From the NCBI GenBank assembly GCA_030549495.1, contig JAUIRK010000964.1, positions 310,001-374,000 on the forward strand: a stretch of 64,000 bases of DNA, given 5' to 3'. Each line of letters begins with the position of its first letter. The first letter of the stretch is position 1. The notes below the pieces were generated by a model. It ran no database searches. It had not been told where the DNA came from and saw only the letters and a list, made by a program, of their open reading frames with translations. Positions 10,304 to 20,809 of this stretch are shown piece after piece. Origin of the DNA: Nectonema munidae. Taxonomy: Eukaryota > Nematomorpha > Nectonematoida > Nectonematidae. Both the position numbers and the translations under genes were made by a program.

Positions 10304-11526
10304 ATGAAGAGGATGATGATGATGTCAATAGTAAAGAGCATTGGATACCAACATATAAAATTCATTGAAAGTCAACATCACTTTCCTAACAAGGATGAAC
10401 TCGATGACTTAGTGAAGGATTTGAATTTGACTAAATCATCTTCAGAGCTTTTAGCTTCCCGACTGAAGGAATGGAACTTGTTATCTCCCGGAGTGAAAAT
10501 TTCAAAGTATAGGCATAGACACAAAGACTTTTCACGTTTTTATTCTGTCTAATATTCTGTGTTTTTGTTCAAATATTTCAGGTTTGTTTGAAGAAATTGA
10601 GGTATCTCATCTTTCCAACCAATGGCGTTTATTTATTGATTCGTCCTTAAAAAGTTTGAAAGCAGTTTTGCTTCATAACGGTAACAAATAGCCTCAATAC
10701 CTATCGGTCTTCCTCACAACTTAAAGAAAGTTATGAAAATGTGAAAATTTTACTTAAATTGATAAAATATGAAAAGTATAATTGGGATATTTGCGGAGAT
10801 TTCAAAATAATTGGTTTGCTTTTGGGAATGCAGGGTGGATATACAAAGTACCCTTGCTTCCTTTGTTTATGGAACAGTAGGGACAAAGAAAAACATTACA
10901 CAGAAAATGTCTGGCCAAAAAGAACATTTTTCAAAATTGGGTGTCATAACGTCAAGTTTACTCCACTGGTACAGAAAGAAAAAGTCCTTTTACCACCACT
11001 CCATATCAAACTTGGCCTGGCTAAACAATTCATCACGGCTTTGTCTTCTGACAGTCAGGTGATATATAAGTTGAGACGAATGTTTCCAAAAGTTTCTGAA
11101 GCAAAGTTAAACGCCGGTATATTTAATGGTCCTCAAATTAAAAAAATGGTCAATTCGAAATTTTTTGAAAGTCAGATGAAAAATGAGAAAAAAACATGGA
11201 AGGCATTCAGGAATGTTCTTGAGGGGTTCTTAGGGAAAAATAAGGCTGAAAACTTCAAGGAATTGATTTCGGAACTGATTAAAAGTTACAAAGATTTGAA
11301 TTGTAGAATGTCAATTAAAATGCATTCTCATTTGGATTTTTTCAAGCAAAATCTTGGAGATGTATCGGAAGAGCACGGAGAGCGGTTTCACCAAGATATT
11401 AAAGAGATGAAAAAGCGGTATCAAGGGAGATGGGATGCAAGTATGATGGGAGATTACGTTTGGAATTTAACTCGGCAAAGTTCAGATGAAAACAAGCGAA
11501 AGAGACGAACTAATACACGATTTTGA
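10304..11526 (+). pseudogene. Broken copy of an uncharacterised transposon-like protein family
   Basis: Two main pieces are in order on the plus strand: an 82-residue frame (10304-10552) and a 261-residue frame (10741-11526). Between them the reading continues with QWRLFIDSSLKSLKAVLLHN in another frame. Hallmarks are DLVKDLNLTKSSSELLASRL, then ICGDFKIIGLLLGMQGGYTK with a CFLC pair. After these come LPPLHIKLGLAK, SEEHGERFHQDI and MKKRYQGRW. I recall many near-identical hypothetical proteins with this motif set in cnidarians, arthropods and fish. They occur in high copy number, as expected of a mobile element, but I know no agreed superfamily name. Conserved Asp (CGD), His and Glu (EEHGE) could be part of a nuclease-type active site; that is inference. 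This copy carries at least two frame breaks and lacks an evident N-terminal zinc-binding region. Confidence 0.6.
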
Positions 11527-11786
11527 TTTTTTTTTGTATTTTTCTAAAAAATTCAAATATAAACTTTAAATAAACATTTATAAAATCATTTAGTCACACA
11601 TGTATATACAAATATATATGTATATGCAATTTATTCAATTTGAAAAAAATATGAAAACTTATAGCAGTGCAAAAATTATAAAATTAACATGTAAATTATT
11701 AAAATAATGTGAAATAACAAATTTTGCTGTTTTTTATTTACTGAAAAAACAAATTAGCCCATACATGGAAAAAATAAAAAAATTAA

Positions 11787-14700
11787 CGCCACCAGAAAAT
11801 GTTTAAAAAATTGAAAAACTATGATTCTCATATTTTTTTGAAGTAGTTAAAACATTATAAATTATGATCTGGTTGTTAACATTTAGAATAAAAAAGATTT
11901 TATACAGGGAAAAATGTTTCAAATATCTAGATATGACAAATATTCGATTTTTGGATAAAGACAATTTTGTTTGAACAATGATAGTTTATCTTTCCTTATT
12001 TTAGATTGATTTTTTCATAGTTTTCATGTATTCTTGTTTATGTTATTTTTTCACTAAATAAAAAAGCCCAATTAAAAAAAAACTTTTGAAAAAAATGATT
12101 ATTTAAAAAAAAATTATAAAGCAATACTTTATTTTCTAAAGTAAGAATAAAAATTAAAGCATATACAATTTCAAAAATTCTAAACTATGAGCAATTATGA
12201 AAGAAAAAATTTGTATGAATTTTACATATGGGCTTTTTACATCTATAACATTTTCTAATTCCTTTTTTTTTTTTCGGCTTGCATGAGGAAACATAACAAT
12301 AACCGCGAGTGGATGTTGTGGGGACAACAAAATCTTCTTCAATGCCGAAAAATCTAATCAAATCTCTTGCCACACTATGCGTAAAAGAATCGTTTTGCCT
12401 CACTTTCATGGAAAGTTCGCTAAGCTTCAAAGATAGATCTCGCAAAAAATACTTTCTCCCACTTTTACGAGTTGATGGAAATTGTTGAGGAGAATTATGC
12501 CGTAAAATTATCCAACTATTGTGAGCTAAAATGTATAGATAGTTGCAAAAAAGTAAAAACGGCCATTTTCTTGAAGGCTTGTAACATGTAAACTCTCTAA
12601 GCATCTTGTTTACAATGTCAACTCCAGATTTAAACTTATTGTATCCTAAAATAGTTTCTGGCTTACTTCGTTCTCCTACCACCTCTATTTTAGCAAGGTG
12701 CTGTGATGAAAGGATATACACTACTTTGAAGTTTTTTCTTGCGTGTTTGTGAGGTATATATGCAGTAAGCGATGCATGTTCGCTGTATAAAAATTTACTT
12801 TCATACTCAGCAAGTTTCAAGTCTTTCAAATAACTAGGTCTGATTATGTGGGGCATAAATCTTCGTGTAGCTCTGATAGTTCCACAAAGAGTATAACCAT
12901 TATTATTTGGCCATTTACATAAATTACGGGATGTAAAAAAACGATCCATGTAAATACCACATCCTTTTGGTATATTAGATCCCAAAACTAGTCGTTTAAC
13001 TATTTCTTCAGAAGAAAAGTAGTTTTTGTCAGGTAAACCAGGTATATAGATTTCAGGTTTAAAAACATAATAGCTTCGAGCATCGTTACAGTGGTAACAT
13101 TTTATACCATAGCGGCCAGGCTTAGATTGATCATATATTTTCAAAGAAGTTCTTCCTCTGAAATTTACAAGTTGCTCGTCAATGATTACGTAATCTTGAG
13201 GAGTATAATACTTACTAAAAATGTGAGAAAAGTGATCATGTAAACATCGAATTGCAGAAAGTTTATCTGATGAATTTCTTTGGGTTTTGTTGTCAAAGCA
13301 AATGAATTTATGAATTAATAAAAACATATCTCTATTCAAAGCTGCTTTGAGAAAAGGCTCTCCATTCTCATGGGAGAATAGGTATTTTATATCTAAATGT
13401 TGATTTCTAGCCTGACCAATATGAAACAAAGATGCGATGTATGCGAGAAAGTCACTCATTGAAAATTTTTGATAGCAGTAGTACAAGGTTTCTGACGAAC
13501 TACTTTTATTTCTAAAAATATTTAATCAAAAACTTCAACAAATTTATGCTTATTTCGAACTTATGTTTGCGGATATTGAAGGAAACCAAAATTAAAAATA
13601 GTTATTTTTTAATTTGAGAGTATTTGTTCAAAATAATACAAAATTTTAAGGGGAAGGCTAGTATTTTATCTCTACAAAAATAGATCTTTAGTAAAAATTG
13701 CTATAAAAAAAACTACTATAAAGGACAAAATGTAGTAAAAAATTTGCAATTGGACATTCAATTTTTTTGACTTTTATATAAAATACAAAAACTACTAAAC
13801 TATAATGTTTGTCAAATAAGTATAAATCTGTTGAAAATAATAAAAAACTTACCGATAAAAGTGATCCATTTTTAGTTTTGTGCAGGAAAAAATATGCAGT
13901 AATAACTCTTGAGTGAAAAATAGATTAAATATTTTGAGAGAGTCAGTTAGATTTTTGGCCTCTCCTTTTGGACCAGCAGGATCAGAATATACATTTCTTA
14001 TATTTTGCGAAATAGGTCTTCCAACGCTAGAAAAAGGATTCCATCGGTAAATAGTACCATTTGGAGCAGAAAGACTATCATAAGACCGAAGATCAATGTC
14101 TTCGAAAGAACTTGAACGGCTATTTGAGTAGTCTTCCTTGTTACAGTAATCACTACTGGATACCGTGTTCGAAGAGGAGCTATTTGAAGACATATGAGTA
14201 TAAAATACGTCGCGAGATTAGCAAAATAACGTATAAGAAACCAATTTTCAATCAAGGATTTGCAAGATTATACAGATAAAAATTTCACTCACTTCAACGC
14301 AACGATGATAATCTGCTAGCATCAATACAAATTCTTTAGTTAGCACATGTGCCATCACATATAAAACAGTCAGCATGAAACTGCGGCGCATAAAAAAACG
14401 TGGCTTTATTGATAAAATGTTTACATTTCAACATATTCGATATGGTAAAGTATCGATATAAATATTGCACATACATAACCAAACTTCAATTTTATATGAT
14501 TCCTAATGTATGCAATTTATAGTATGTAATGTTGTTATATTATAAATCAACAGCTTGTATGTTTTATTACGAATCTTTTCTCTGCTAGTTAGCTTCATGC
14601 GTTTTCTCATCAACAAAAAATGTGTTTACAAATAGATTTCACAAAAGATTTATGTGAATTATTGGATTTTACTTATGAAAAGTGTTAAACTTCCAGTAAA

Positions 14701-14913
14701 TTCCAGACGTTCAAATGATACTTAAAAATTAAGGAATATTCTTCTTCTTTTTGAATAGATAGCGTTAAATTTTTTTACAAAAAATACATGAACTAAGTGT
14801 AATGAAAAAATATGCACAAAAAAATTATTTTTTTGCTAATAATTATTTAACATAATGAAAAACAGATTAAAAAAGTCTAGTGGCATTTTTCAGATAAAAA
14901 AATATAGATGGCG
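11787..14913 (-). mobile_element. piggyBac-type transposon, apparently full length
   Basis: TTAA flanks both ends (11783-11786 and 14914-14917). Read inwards the ends are CGCCACCAGAAAATG on the left and CGCCATCTATATTTT on the right. A subterminal CTGAAAAATGCCACT on the right echoes the left end. Length is 3127 bp. It carries a single minus-strand transposase gene with an unbroken spliced frame. The TTAA duplication and the enzyme type identify piggyBac. This is the best preserved autonomous-looking element in the window. Confidence 0.85.
12185..14193 (-). CDS. piggyBac-like transposase, two exons, frame intact
   Basis: Exon 1 runs 14193-13853 and exon 2 runs 13511-12185. They are separated by a 341-base intron with a strong GTAAGT donor and a TTTTTAG acceptor. 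The phase-2 codon CG+A rejoins as Arg, giving 555 residues, close to the usual piggyBac length. The start MSSNSSSSNTVSSSDYCNKE is Ser/Asp-rich. The three catalytic Asp of the DDD domain are present: IIDEQL (about residue 225), YMDRFFTS (about 303) and SGVDIVNKM (about 412). The C-terminus is a Cys/His-rich zinc-binding tail (CYRCKKPICKIH), as in piggyBac. The enzyme would cut and paste DNA at TTAA in the nucleus. Without splicing, exon 2 alone would need a TTG start, which argues for the intron. Activity is not shown by sequence. Confidence 0.85.
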
Positions 14914-14917
14914 TTAA

Positions 14918-15890
14918 CTATTTTGGTGAAAATTTCTATAACAAGAAATAAGACGGTAAAAATTATATCTTTGAAAATATCAAAAAAAGATATTGACAAT
15001 AACGTTAAAATTTGAAGCTTTTACTTAAATTTTTTTGGGAGTTTTACGGCATAGATCCGTCTTCCGAGGTGGTCTAAAATGGTCCGTCTTGCGAGGGAGC
15101 ACCATAGAAATCAGACGATATTTAAAAAAAACTTATTGTGATAACGTGACATTTTAACAATTTCCAACAAAAAACTTTATTATAGGTTTCTTACTACTTT
15201 TAGTTATATTTTATAATTTTCTTCGTCCGTATGAAGCTTTTCCTAAATGTTTTAATTTGAAGATACATCCTAGAGCGTTTTTTCATTGATCAAGGGTTTT
15301 TATTTATCAAGATTTTAAATGGTTTTTTATTGGTGAGTATGCAATTGTAGGACAGGCAGTAAAAACAATATCTATTCGAATCAAGAAGGGCCTTGTTTGC
15401 TTTGAAAATGGAGGAATGGGTGGGGTGGGGTGAAGATAGATTTATATTTTTTCTAGCTTACTTACTCACTCTGCATTATTTAACAATTGACTTTATGATC
15501 AAAAGACTTGTATTATTACTTGACCTAAAAATATAAAATTAATGAACTCAAAACATTTAAAAATTAAAATAAGTATGATTGTAGTCTTCGGTTGGAAACG
15601 TTGCATCTAAATCCTCTTTGTAATTTGCACAAATAATGTTTAGTACAAAAAGAATAACTTTCTTTTAATAAAGATCAGGTGTTCTTTATAAAAACTTTTT
15701 CTAACATATTTTGCCAAATTCTTCAAGAGATTTACTTTGAATGTGCGTTAGAATTTTGTCATAGTAGTAACTTCAAATTATTATTAATAGAGAACAACAA
15801 AATCTTCATTCAATTAGAATTTGCAAACTTAAAATTTTGTGATTTCTTGTTAATTTAAAATTGGTTTGCTCAATTTGAATAAGGTTTTTT
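14918..15890. other. Intergenic, nothing recognised
   Basis: About 1 kb of AT-rich DNA between the piggyBac element and the presumed 3' end of endophilin. A short GC-richer patch at 15050-15115 contains two CCGTCTT-GCGAGG-like words, but I see no gene or element structure. Confidence 0.35.
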
Positions 15891-15894
15891 AGGC

Positions 15895-15900
15895 TTTATT
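15895..15900 (-). terminator. Candidate poly(A) signal of endophilin
   Basis: AATAAA on the minus strand about 710 bases after the endophilin stop. If used, the minus-strand open frame at 15896-16162 is 3' untranslated sequence. Other signals may exist in between; this is a candidate only. Confidence 0.35.
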
Positions 15901-16610
15901 GATTAATTAAGTACCTTTTTCTCATTCCAATTTGTACATAAGAGAGACATGAATCTCGTTCTTTCGTGCATTTAGTTAAGCTTTCGACTAAATAGGGTCG
16001 TAGCAATTCCTTACGCCCTTTCATGCTGCTTGGTCGAAATGTGCGAAGGTTAATTTTATGATACGAAGTCGGGGAAATGACCGATAGGATGTCCTTGAAA
16101 AAATGCAACTGGGGCTTATAATAATAATAATCAATCTTGAAGCATTTGATGCCGATTCTCACTTCCCGTTTTCAAATGCCATTCATTTTGTTGCTTTGCC
16201 ATTTCATTAATTCCTTTGTGTTGCTGCTCTTCTTCCAATTGAAACGTAGACTCTTGGTTTGCGCCATCTTGGATTTGTTTTCATTTTTTAACAGTACTAA
16301 CCTTTTTCAATTAAAAATCATCTATGCACGAGAAAAGAGTCCGTGTAAATAAATTTAATAATATTGTAAATATCACATGACAAAACACAAACACAAAGTC
16401 GTAAAAATGATTGCTTGATATGGGTAGATTAAACCGAATGTACAGGGTATTGTGTGCAAATACTATAATATATATGTGTGCAGGTGTGCGCGGTAACAAA
16501 TTAGGAGAAAGTAATTGTGTCCATTACTACATTAGCAAATTAGAAATTTGTTATAAGCGGAGAGAGGAAACGTCTTCGATCATACTTCAGAGAGAAAAGA
16601 ATGCGCCGTG

Positions 16611-17732
16611 TCAATCGAGAGGCACAATGACTTCGACGTAATTTTTGGGAAAGATGCCCTTTCTTTCCTCGCTTTTGATGAAGCCTTCGTACCAGTGCTC
16701 GTCGATTTCCCTGGTGAGCGTGATGATTTCATTTTCCTTGAACTCTACTTCTCCGGGATTGATTGCTTCGAAGTCATACAAGGCTTTAGCGCAAGCTGAA
16801 GACTTTTCTGTAGAAGAGGATGTTAAGGAAATTGCGTCAAAGAAGACGCTGTTCGCATCAACCACTTTGGCGTCCTCACTACGAGAGCCCTGTTTTGAAG
16901 CGTTGTTGTTGTGATCGTTGCTAGGGGGCGAAGAAGGGATGAGATTTGGGCCAAGAATGGCACTCATCATTTCTTTGCGCTTGTCCCGATTCACCACCGA
17001 CTCCTCCTTTTTATCCTGCAAGAGATTAAGCATGCCTTTGAGGACTTCTGCGCAGTTGTTGTGATATTCTTGTAAGCATTCTGCGAAGGAAGACAGTTCA
17101 GAAATAATCTCAACTTCATTCCCCAGAAGTGCTTGCATTGAATTCACCACCAGACTCTTCGACTCTATGAACTTTGCTTCTGCTTCATGCAACTCCGCAT
17201 CCGACGTCTTCTTTCGCTTTTTCCCGTCGTAGTCGAGGCGACGCCCGTGCATCTTCTTCAATGCGTTCAAAAACTCTTTAAATTCTTTCTCGTGTATCGT
17301 CTTGAAGGGATCAAGGAAATTTTGTTTAGCGCTATTTTCTAGAGCAAACTTCAATTCAGACATATGCTTCATTGCATCTCCAAACTCCGTTAGGACAGAA
17401 CCCAGAGAAAAAGAACTGCCCATGGACTCTCCATATTTCACCATTGCAGAACCAAGGATTTCTTCCGCTTGTGGATACAAAGCACTTGACTCCTGGCCCT
17501 TGATCTTTTGATACGTGGAAAGAGCATTTATTTTTGCTCTGGCAGCAGGATTTGGTTGCAGGTATTCCTTTGTCTTGGTGGGAATGTCTTCAAGTAATTC
17601 TCCCATAATAGAACACTTCTTATTCATTTCCTCAAACTCTTCACCTAGTTGTGTTTGCCAAGCTCCACCAACTTTTTCCCGCAAAAATTGGTCAGCTTTA
17701 TTCATAGACTTTTTAATCTGTGTAAGTGACAT
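16611..17732 (-). CDS. Endophilin A (BAR plus SH3 protein)
   Basis: An unbroken 373-residue frame. Residues 1-25 (MSLTQIKKSMNKADQFLREK) match the amphipathic helix 0, and KVGGAWQTQLGEEF matches the start of endophilin A. The BAR domain runs to about 245, with the family words EYLQPNPAARAK, YPQAEEILG, KQNFLDP and GRRLDYD. A Ser-rich linker follows. The SH3 domain is at about 311-373 (ALYDF, HWYEGF, FPKNYVEV). Known members bend plasma membrane at endocytic sites, and their SH3 domain recruits dynamin and synaptojanin for synaptic vesicle recycling. The start codon is the first Met, and the N-terminus aligns with other endophilins. There is no intron in the coding part, although most animal endophilin genes are split. 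A TTTCTAG acceptor-like site just upstream hints at a spliced 5' leader. The frame is intact, so this is probably a working gene and not a dead retrocopy. Confidence 0.93.
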   Translation of the reverse strand: MSLTQIKKSMNKADQFLREKVGGAWQTQLGEEFEEMNKKCSIMGELLEDIPTKTKEYLQPNPAARAKINALSTYQKIKGQESSALYPQAEEILGSAMVKYGESMGSSFSLGSVLTEFGDAMKHMSELKFALENSAKQNFLDPFKTIHEKEFKEFLNALKKMHGRRLDYDGKKRKKTSDAELHEAEAKFIESKSLVVNSMQALLGNEVEIISELSSFAECLQEYHNNCAEVLKGMLNLLQDKKEESVVNRDKRKEMMSAILGPNLIPSSPPSNDHNNNASKQGSRSEDAKVVDANSVFFDAISLTSSSTEKSSACAKALYDFEAINPGEVEFKENEIITLTREIDEHWYEGFIKSEERKGIFPKNYVEVIVPLD

Positions 17733-17752
17733 CTTTAATTAACACTACCTAT

Positions 17753-17760
17753 CTAGAAAT
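17753..17760 (-). promoter_or_regulatory. Possible splice acceptor in the endophilin 5' leader
   Basis: On the minus strand a pyrimidine-leaning ATATATTTCTAG ends 20 bases before the endophilin ATG. It would join a noncoding first exon located at higher coordinates. No donor was identified, so this is a suggestion only. Confidence 0.3.
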
Positions 17761-18655
17761 ATATAAAACATAACTTAGGAAACAAGAAAGAGATAAAAAT
17801 AGGTGGAATTGGCCACAGTAGATGAGGAATACAGCCACATTTCTATCATTATTTTCGGACAATGCCAATACAAAAAGTCTTATGTATACTAAGTAAAAGC
17901 AAGCGATGTATTAAATGAATATATGAAAAAACATTTCATTGCAAATGTTAAAAAAATTAGAAAATACTTTGTTGCCTGTTTTATACACGAACCCGAAAAA
18001 TTTAGAATGCATGGCAAAGTTAAACACCCAGATAGGGCCGGTTAACCGAAGCTTTTGATTCTTTTGACCGAATTCAGCTAAACCTCTTTAGTTTAGTCTT
18101 AAAATGCGAAGTTATACTGTAAAGCCAGCTAATTCATAACAAGTTTCGACTAGTAACCTTAACTCCATGGACAGCATGCTTTTTGATGCAAATAACTTTA
18201 AAAACGAGAAGCGTAAAATTTTATTATAAAACGCAGCATGATGACCTACGTCCATGTAAACGTTCAATATTGAGCTATTTTTCTATAAAAAAATACACAA
18301 TATCTCCGCAAATAGATCTCTAATCATAAAAACAACTTTTAAAAAATACACATTTAGATGGCGTTTATTGAATAACAAATAAGATTCCTTAAAAAAAATT
18401 AAACACAAAATATTTAAATGAGTTTTACCACAGTGAACATAAATCTCTATCAGAAGTTGTTGGTTCAGATTCATTGCAATTTTCATTGCCGTAATAAGAA
18501 AAGAAGAGTACTCCTTTTCTAAGAGTAATTCAGACAGTCTTTCTTCTTTCTCGAGTTCTTAAGTAATTCAGAAGTTCTTTCTTCGATTTTGATTTCAGTG
18601 TGGAAAGTTTTCAGAAGGGCTAGATTTTACAATAAATCAAGTGTTCAAACCCTGC
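17761..18655. other. Intergenic, nothing recognised
   Basis: Probably includes the endophilin promoter region. A short AAACGCCATCTAAA word (minus strand, 18366-18353) resembles the inner end of the piggyBac element at 11787-14913 but has no TTAA or partner end. No gene seen. Confidence 0.3.
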
Positions 18656-18659
18656 TATT

Positions 18660-18895
18660 TAAGAAGTTAAAAACAGCATCTCCTTTTTTTGAGTCTTATA
18701 ATATCTATAACTTTGTATCATTTTGTCGGATAAGTCTGCTTTACCTTTCAATTCATTGTGAGATAGCAAACTTAGCCGTATTGAAGTGACAATGCTGAGT
18801 TTCACGTTCTTATTTTGAGAGGATAGAATATAAATAACTTTTAAATTTTGGCTTGCAGATTTTTTTGAAATATAAGCAGAATGAAACATTTGCAT
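18660..18895 (-). pseudogene. piggyBac transposase fragment
   Basis: A 78-residue frame reads SAYISKKSASQNLKVIYILS, then NELKGKADLSDKMIQSYRYY. This aligns with TAYIPHKHARKNFKVVYILS and the third-Asp region of the transposase at 12185-14193. The canonical SGVD Asp block reads GKADLSDKM here. Only the middle to C-terminal part of the domain remains, and no TTAA ends were found. Confidence 0.65.
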
Positions 18896-19020
18896 TTTAA
18901 ACTTTTCAATTTTTATTTTAACCTGCTGATTCCAAAAATCTTAACAATTTTGTTAAGACCACGTAGAAGTTTTAAATTAAACGCGTTTTAAATATTTCAT
19001 GTATATATAAATAATAAGGC

Positions 19021-19045
19021 GTCGTTCACAATTGCCGTCAACCAG
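19021..19045. repeat. Solo inverted-repeat end related to the MITE at 61136
   Basis: GTCGTTCACAATTGCCGTCA followed by AC matches the arm of the hairpin element at 61136-61250 with about one change. No facing partner was found within the next kilobase. It is either a truncated MITE or one end of a larger element. Confidence 0.5.
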
Positions 19046-19074
19046 TTTTTGGTCGACAGAAAATCTCAGCATCT

Positions 19075-19377
19075 TTGACTACCATCTCCAAGGACGATGC
19101 CCAGCGTGTTTCAATGAAAAAGGGTTCTGATACATTATGTTTGGATTTTAAAGTCTCGTTGTTGGGATATGTGCAAATGATTTGGCCCAAGGCGCTTTTG
19201 CAAACAATTCCTGTATCCCTAGTCAGCCCTAAAAAACGAAAGCCCACTAACACAAATAACAGGTTTCAGGCGAAGCAAAAACTTTCCATCCTTCAATTTA
19301 TGGAACTTGATCCTGAATGCGCTGGCTTTTTAAGAACATGTGTTCTGATTGAAGATTTACCCCTGAAAGTAGTTTAA
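19075..19377 (+). other. Unassigned open frame of 100 residues beside a transposon end
   Basis: Base composition is clearly richer in GC than the flanks, and the frame stays open on both strands, so one strand was probably once coding. The plus-strand product ends FQAKQKLSILQFMELDPE... and the minus-strand product contains GQIICTYPNNETLKSKHN. I recognise neither. The adjacent solo inverted end (19021-19045) suggests that it is part of the autonomous relative of that MITE family; that is inference. Confidence 0.3.
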
Positions 19378-19399
19378 CTGTTCATCTTTTGTTACTCTT

Positions 19400-20800
19400 G
19401 AGTTTGGTGACCAATAGCTAAAAATATTTAAAGAAAGGCACCGCATAATATTCTTAGGGGTCAATTTTATCAGAGGGATTTCTTCTTCTTTTTTTTTTTA
19501 TCAAAACGTAAAATACGAACTAAGATAGATGTCCTTTTCCAAGCATGCTCGCTAAAAGGACTTCCAGATTTTCAAAATAAATCCGCTTTGATCATCATTT
19601 TGACCTACATAAAAAAACGCACCAAAGTAGAAAGGCTAAAAGCTGCCCCACCTTAAATTTACATAGCAATACAAAATGTTTAAATATTAATAATTTTTAG
19701 ATCTTAAAAAATTAGTTAAAATATAATAAGAATATTAACTTATTTAAATTATAATCGGTTTTAACATTTGCATTTCAAAAAAATTAGGAAATTATAATGA
19801 CAACTTGAAGTTTGATAAAATATTTCAAATTTTTCGAGGCTACATTAGGAGCAGGAGATTTTGAAAAGATATCTTTCATATTCAAACTTTCTATTCTCTC
19901 TGTTCCCCTACTCTTTGCTTACCAAAAGTTCGGCGTCAAGTCAAGAGATATCAAAATTCGATCAAACAAATCATATTATTCACTAGTAAAGGATGAAGAA
20001 GTCACTGAAGTATCATTGTAAAAAGCTTCTTTGGAAGAACTGCTAAAATATCTTTTCACAGGTAGAGCAAACATAAGCACAGACGGGCATGTTTCAAACC
20101 AAACCAGACACTATAAATTAGCGAAAAAATGGAATAAAAAATACAAATCAATTTCAGGAAGACATTACATCATTTCATTGAGGTGTCATTCATCTCACAT
20201 GTAAATTTAAGATACATTTTCGCTTATTTTTTCACGAATGACTGACTAATGCAAAGTTTATCGGTGAACTGTATCTATACAAGGAGGTGAGTAAGTTCTA
20301 TTATATCTACAAATGCTGTGTTGGATGATGGGTGATATTTCCCAAGCGAGCACATCTTTAAAAAGGAACTTGGATGTTTATTGGCGAGTTAGATCTTTTG
20401 GTTACTAAAGATAGTCAAAGGATGGGACTTATCAATCTTTCCTCACGGTAATTAGCCGCTTCCAAAGATGTTTGTACTTTTGTATAGTTTAATAAGTTAT
20501 GTTATCAGAATTGCAGACAGAAACGCCCATTCTTCTTTCCATTCGACAAGCATCTGCTGATGTCAACTTATGCTTTATGAAGAAAGTAGCCAACCTGCAT
20601 TGCAGCAACTTTAGACAAAACTTACACATATTTTAAACCCAATTCCATAGAAACGCTCTTCTTCATGAATTTTGTAATCTGACCTACTTGTAAAATTTGA
20701 ATCTAGAAAACACGGAACCGATTTTTATTTTTCCCGAACCTAAAGAAGAACGGAAAAGGTACTCATTTATAGTAATAATAAAATAAAGATTTCAACATAA
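19400..20800. other. Intergenic, nothing recognised
   Basis: AT-rich DNA with short frames only (for example 19812-20021 on the plus strand), none with a recognisable domain. The left part of the pogo element may begin somewhere near 20800. Confidence 0.35.
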
Positions 20801-20809
20801 AGACCTAAT

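Noticed and set aside
2700-15130. CAGACGATAT-plus-A-run word near 15113 as a third copy of the TTAA MITE
   Set aside because: Only about 19 bases match the interior of the copy at 2660-2789, and no ends or TTAA flank it.
15896-16162. 88-residue minus-strand frame as a gene
   Set aside because: It probably lies in the endophilin 3' untranslated region and shows no domain.
16137-17742. Plus-strand frames opposite endophilin
   Set aside because: They lie antisense to an intact, clearly conserved protein.
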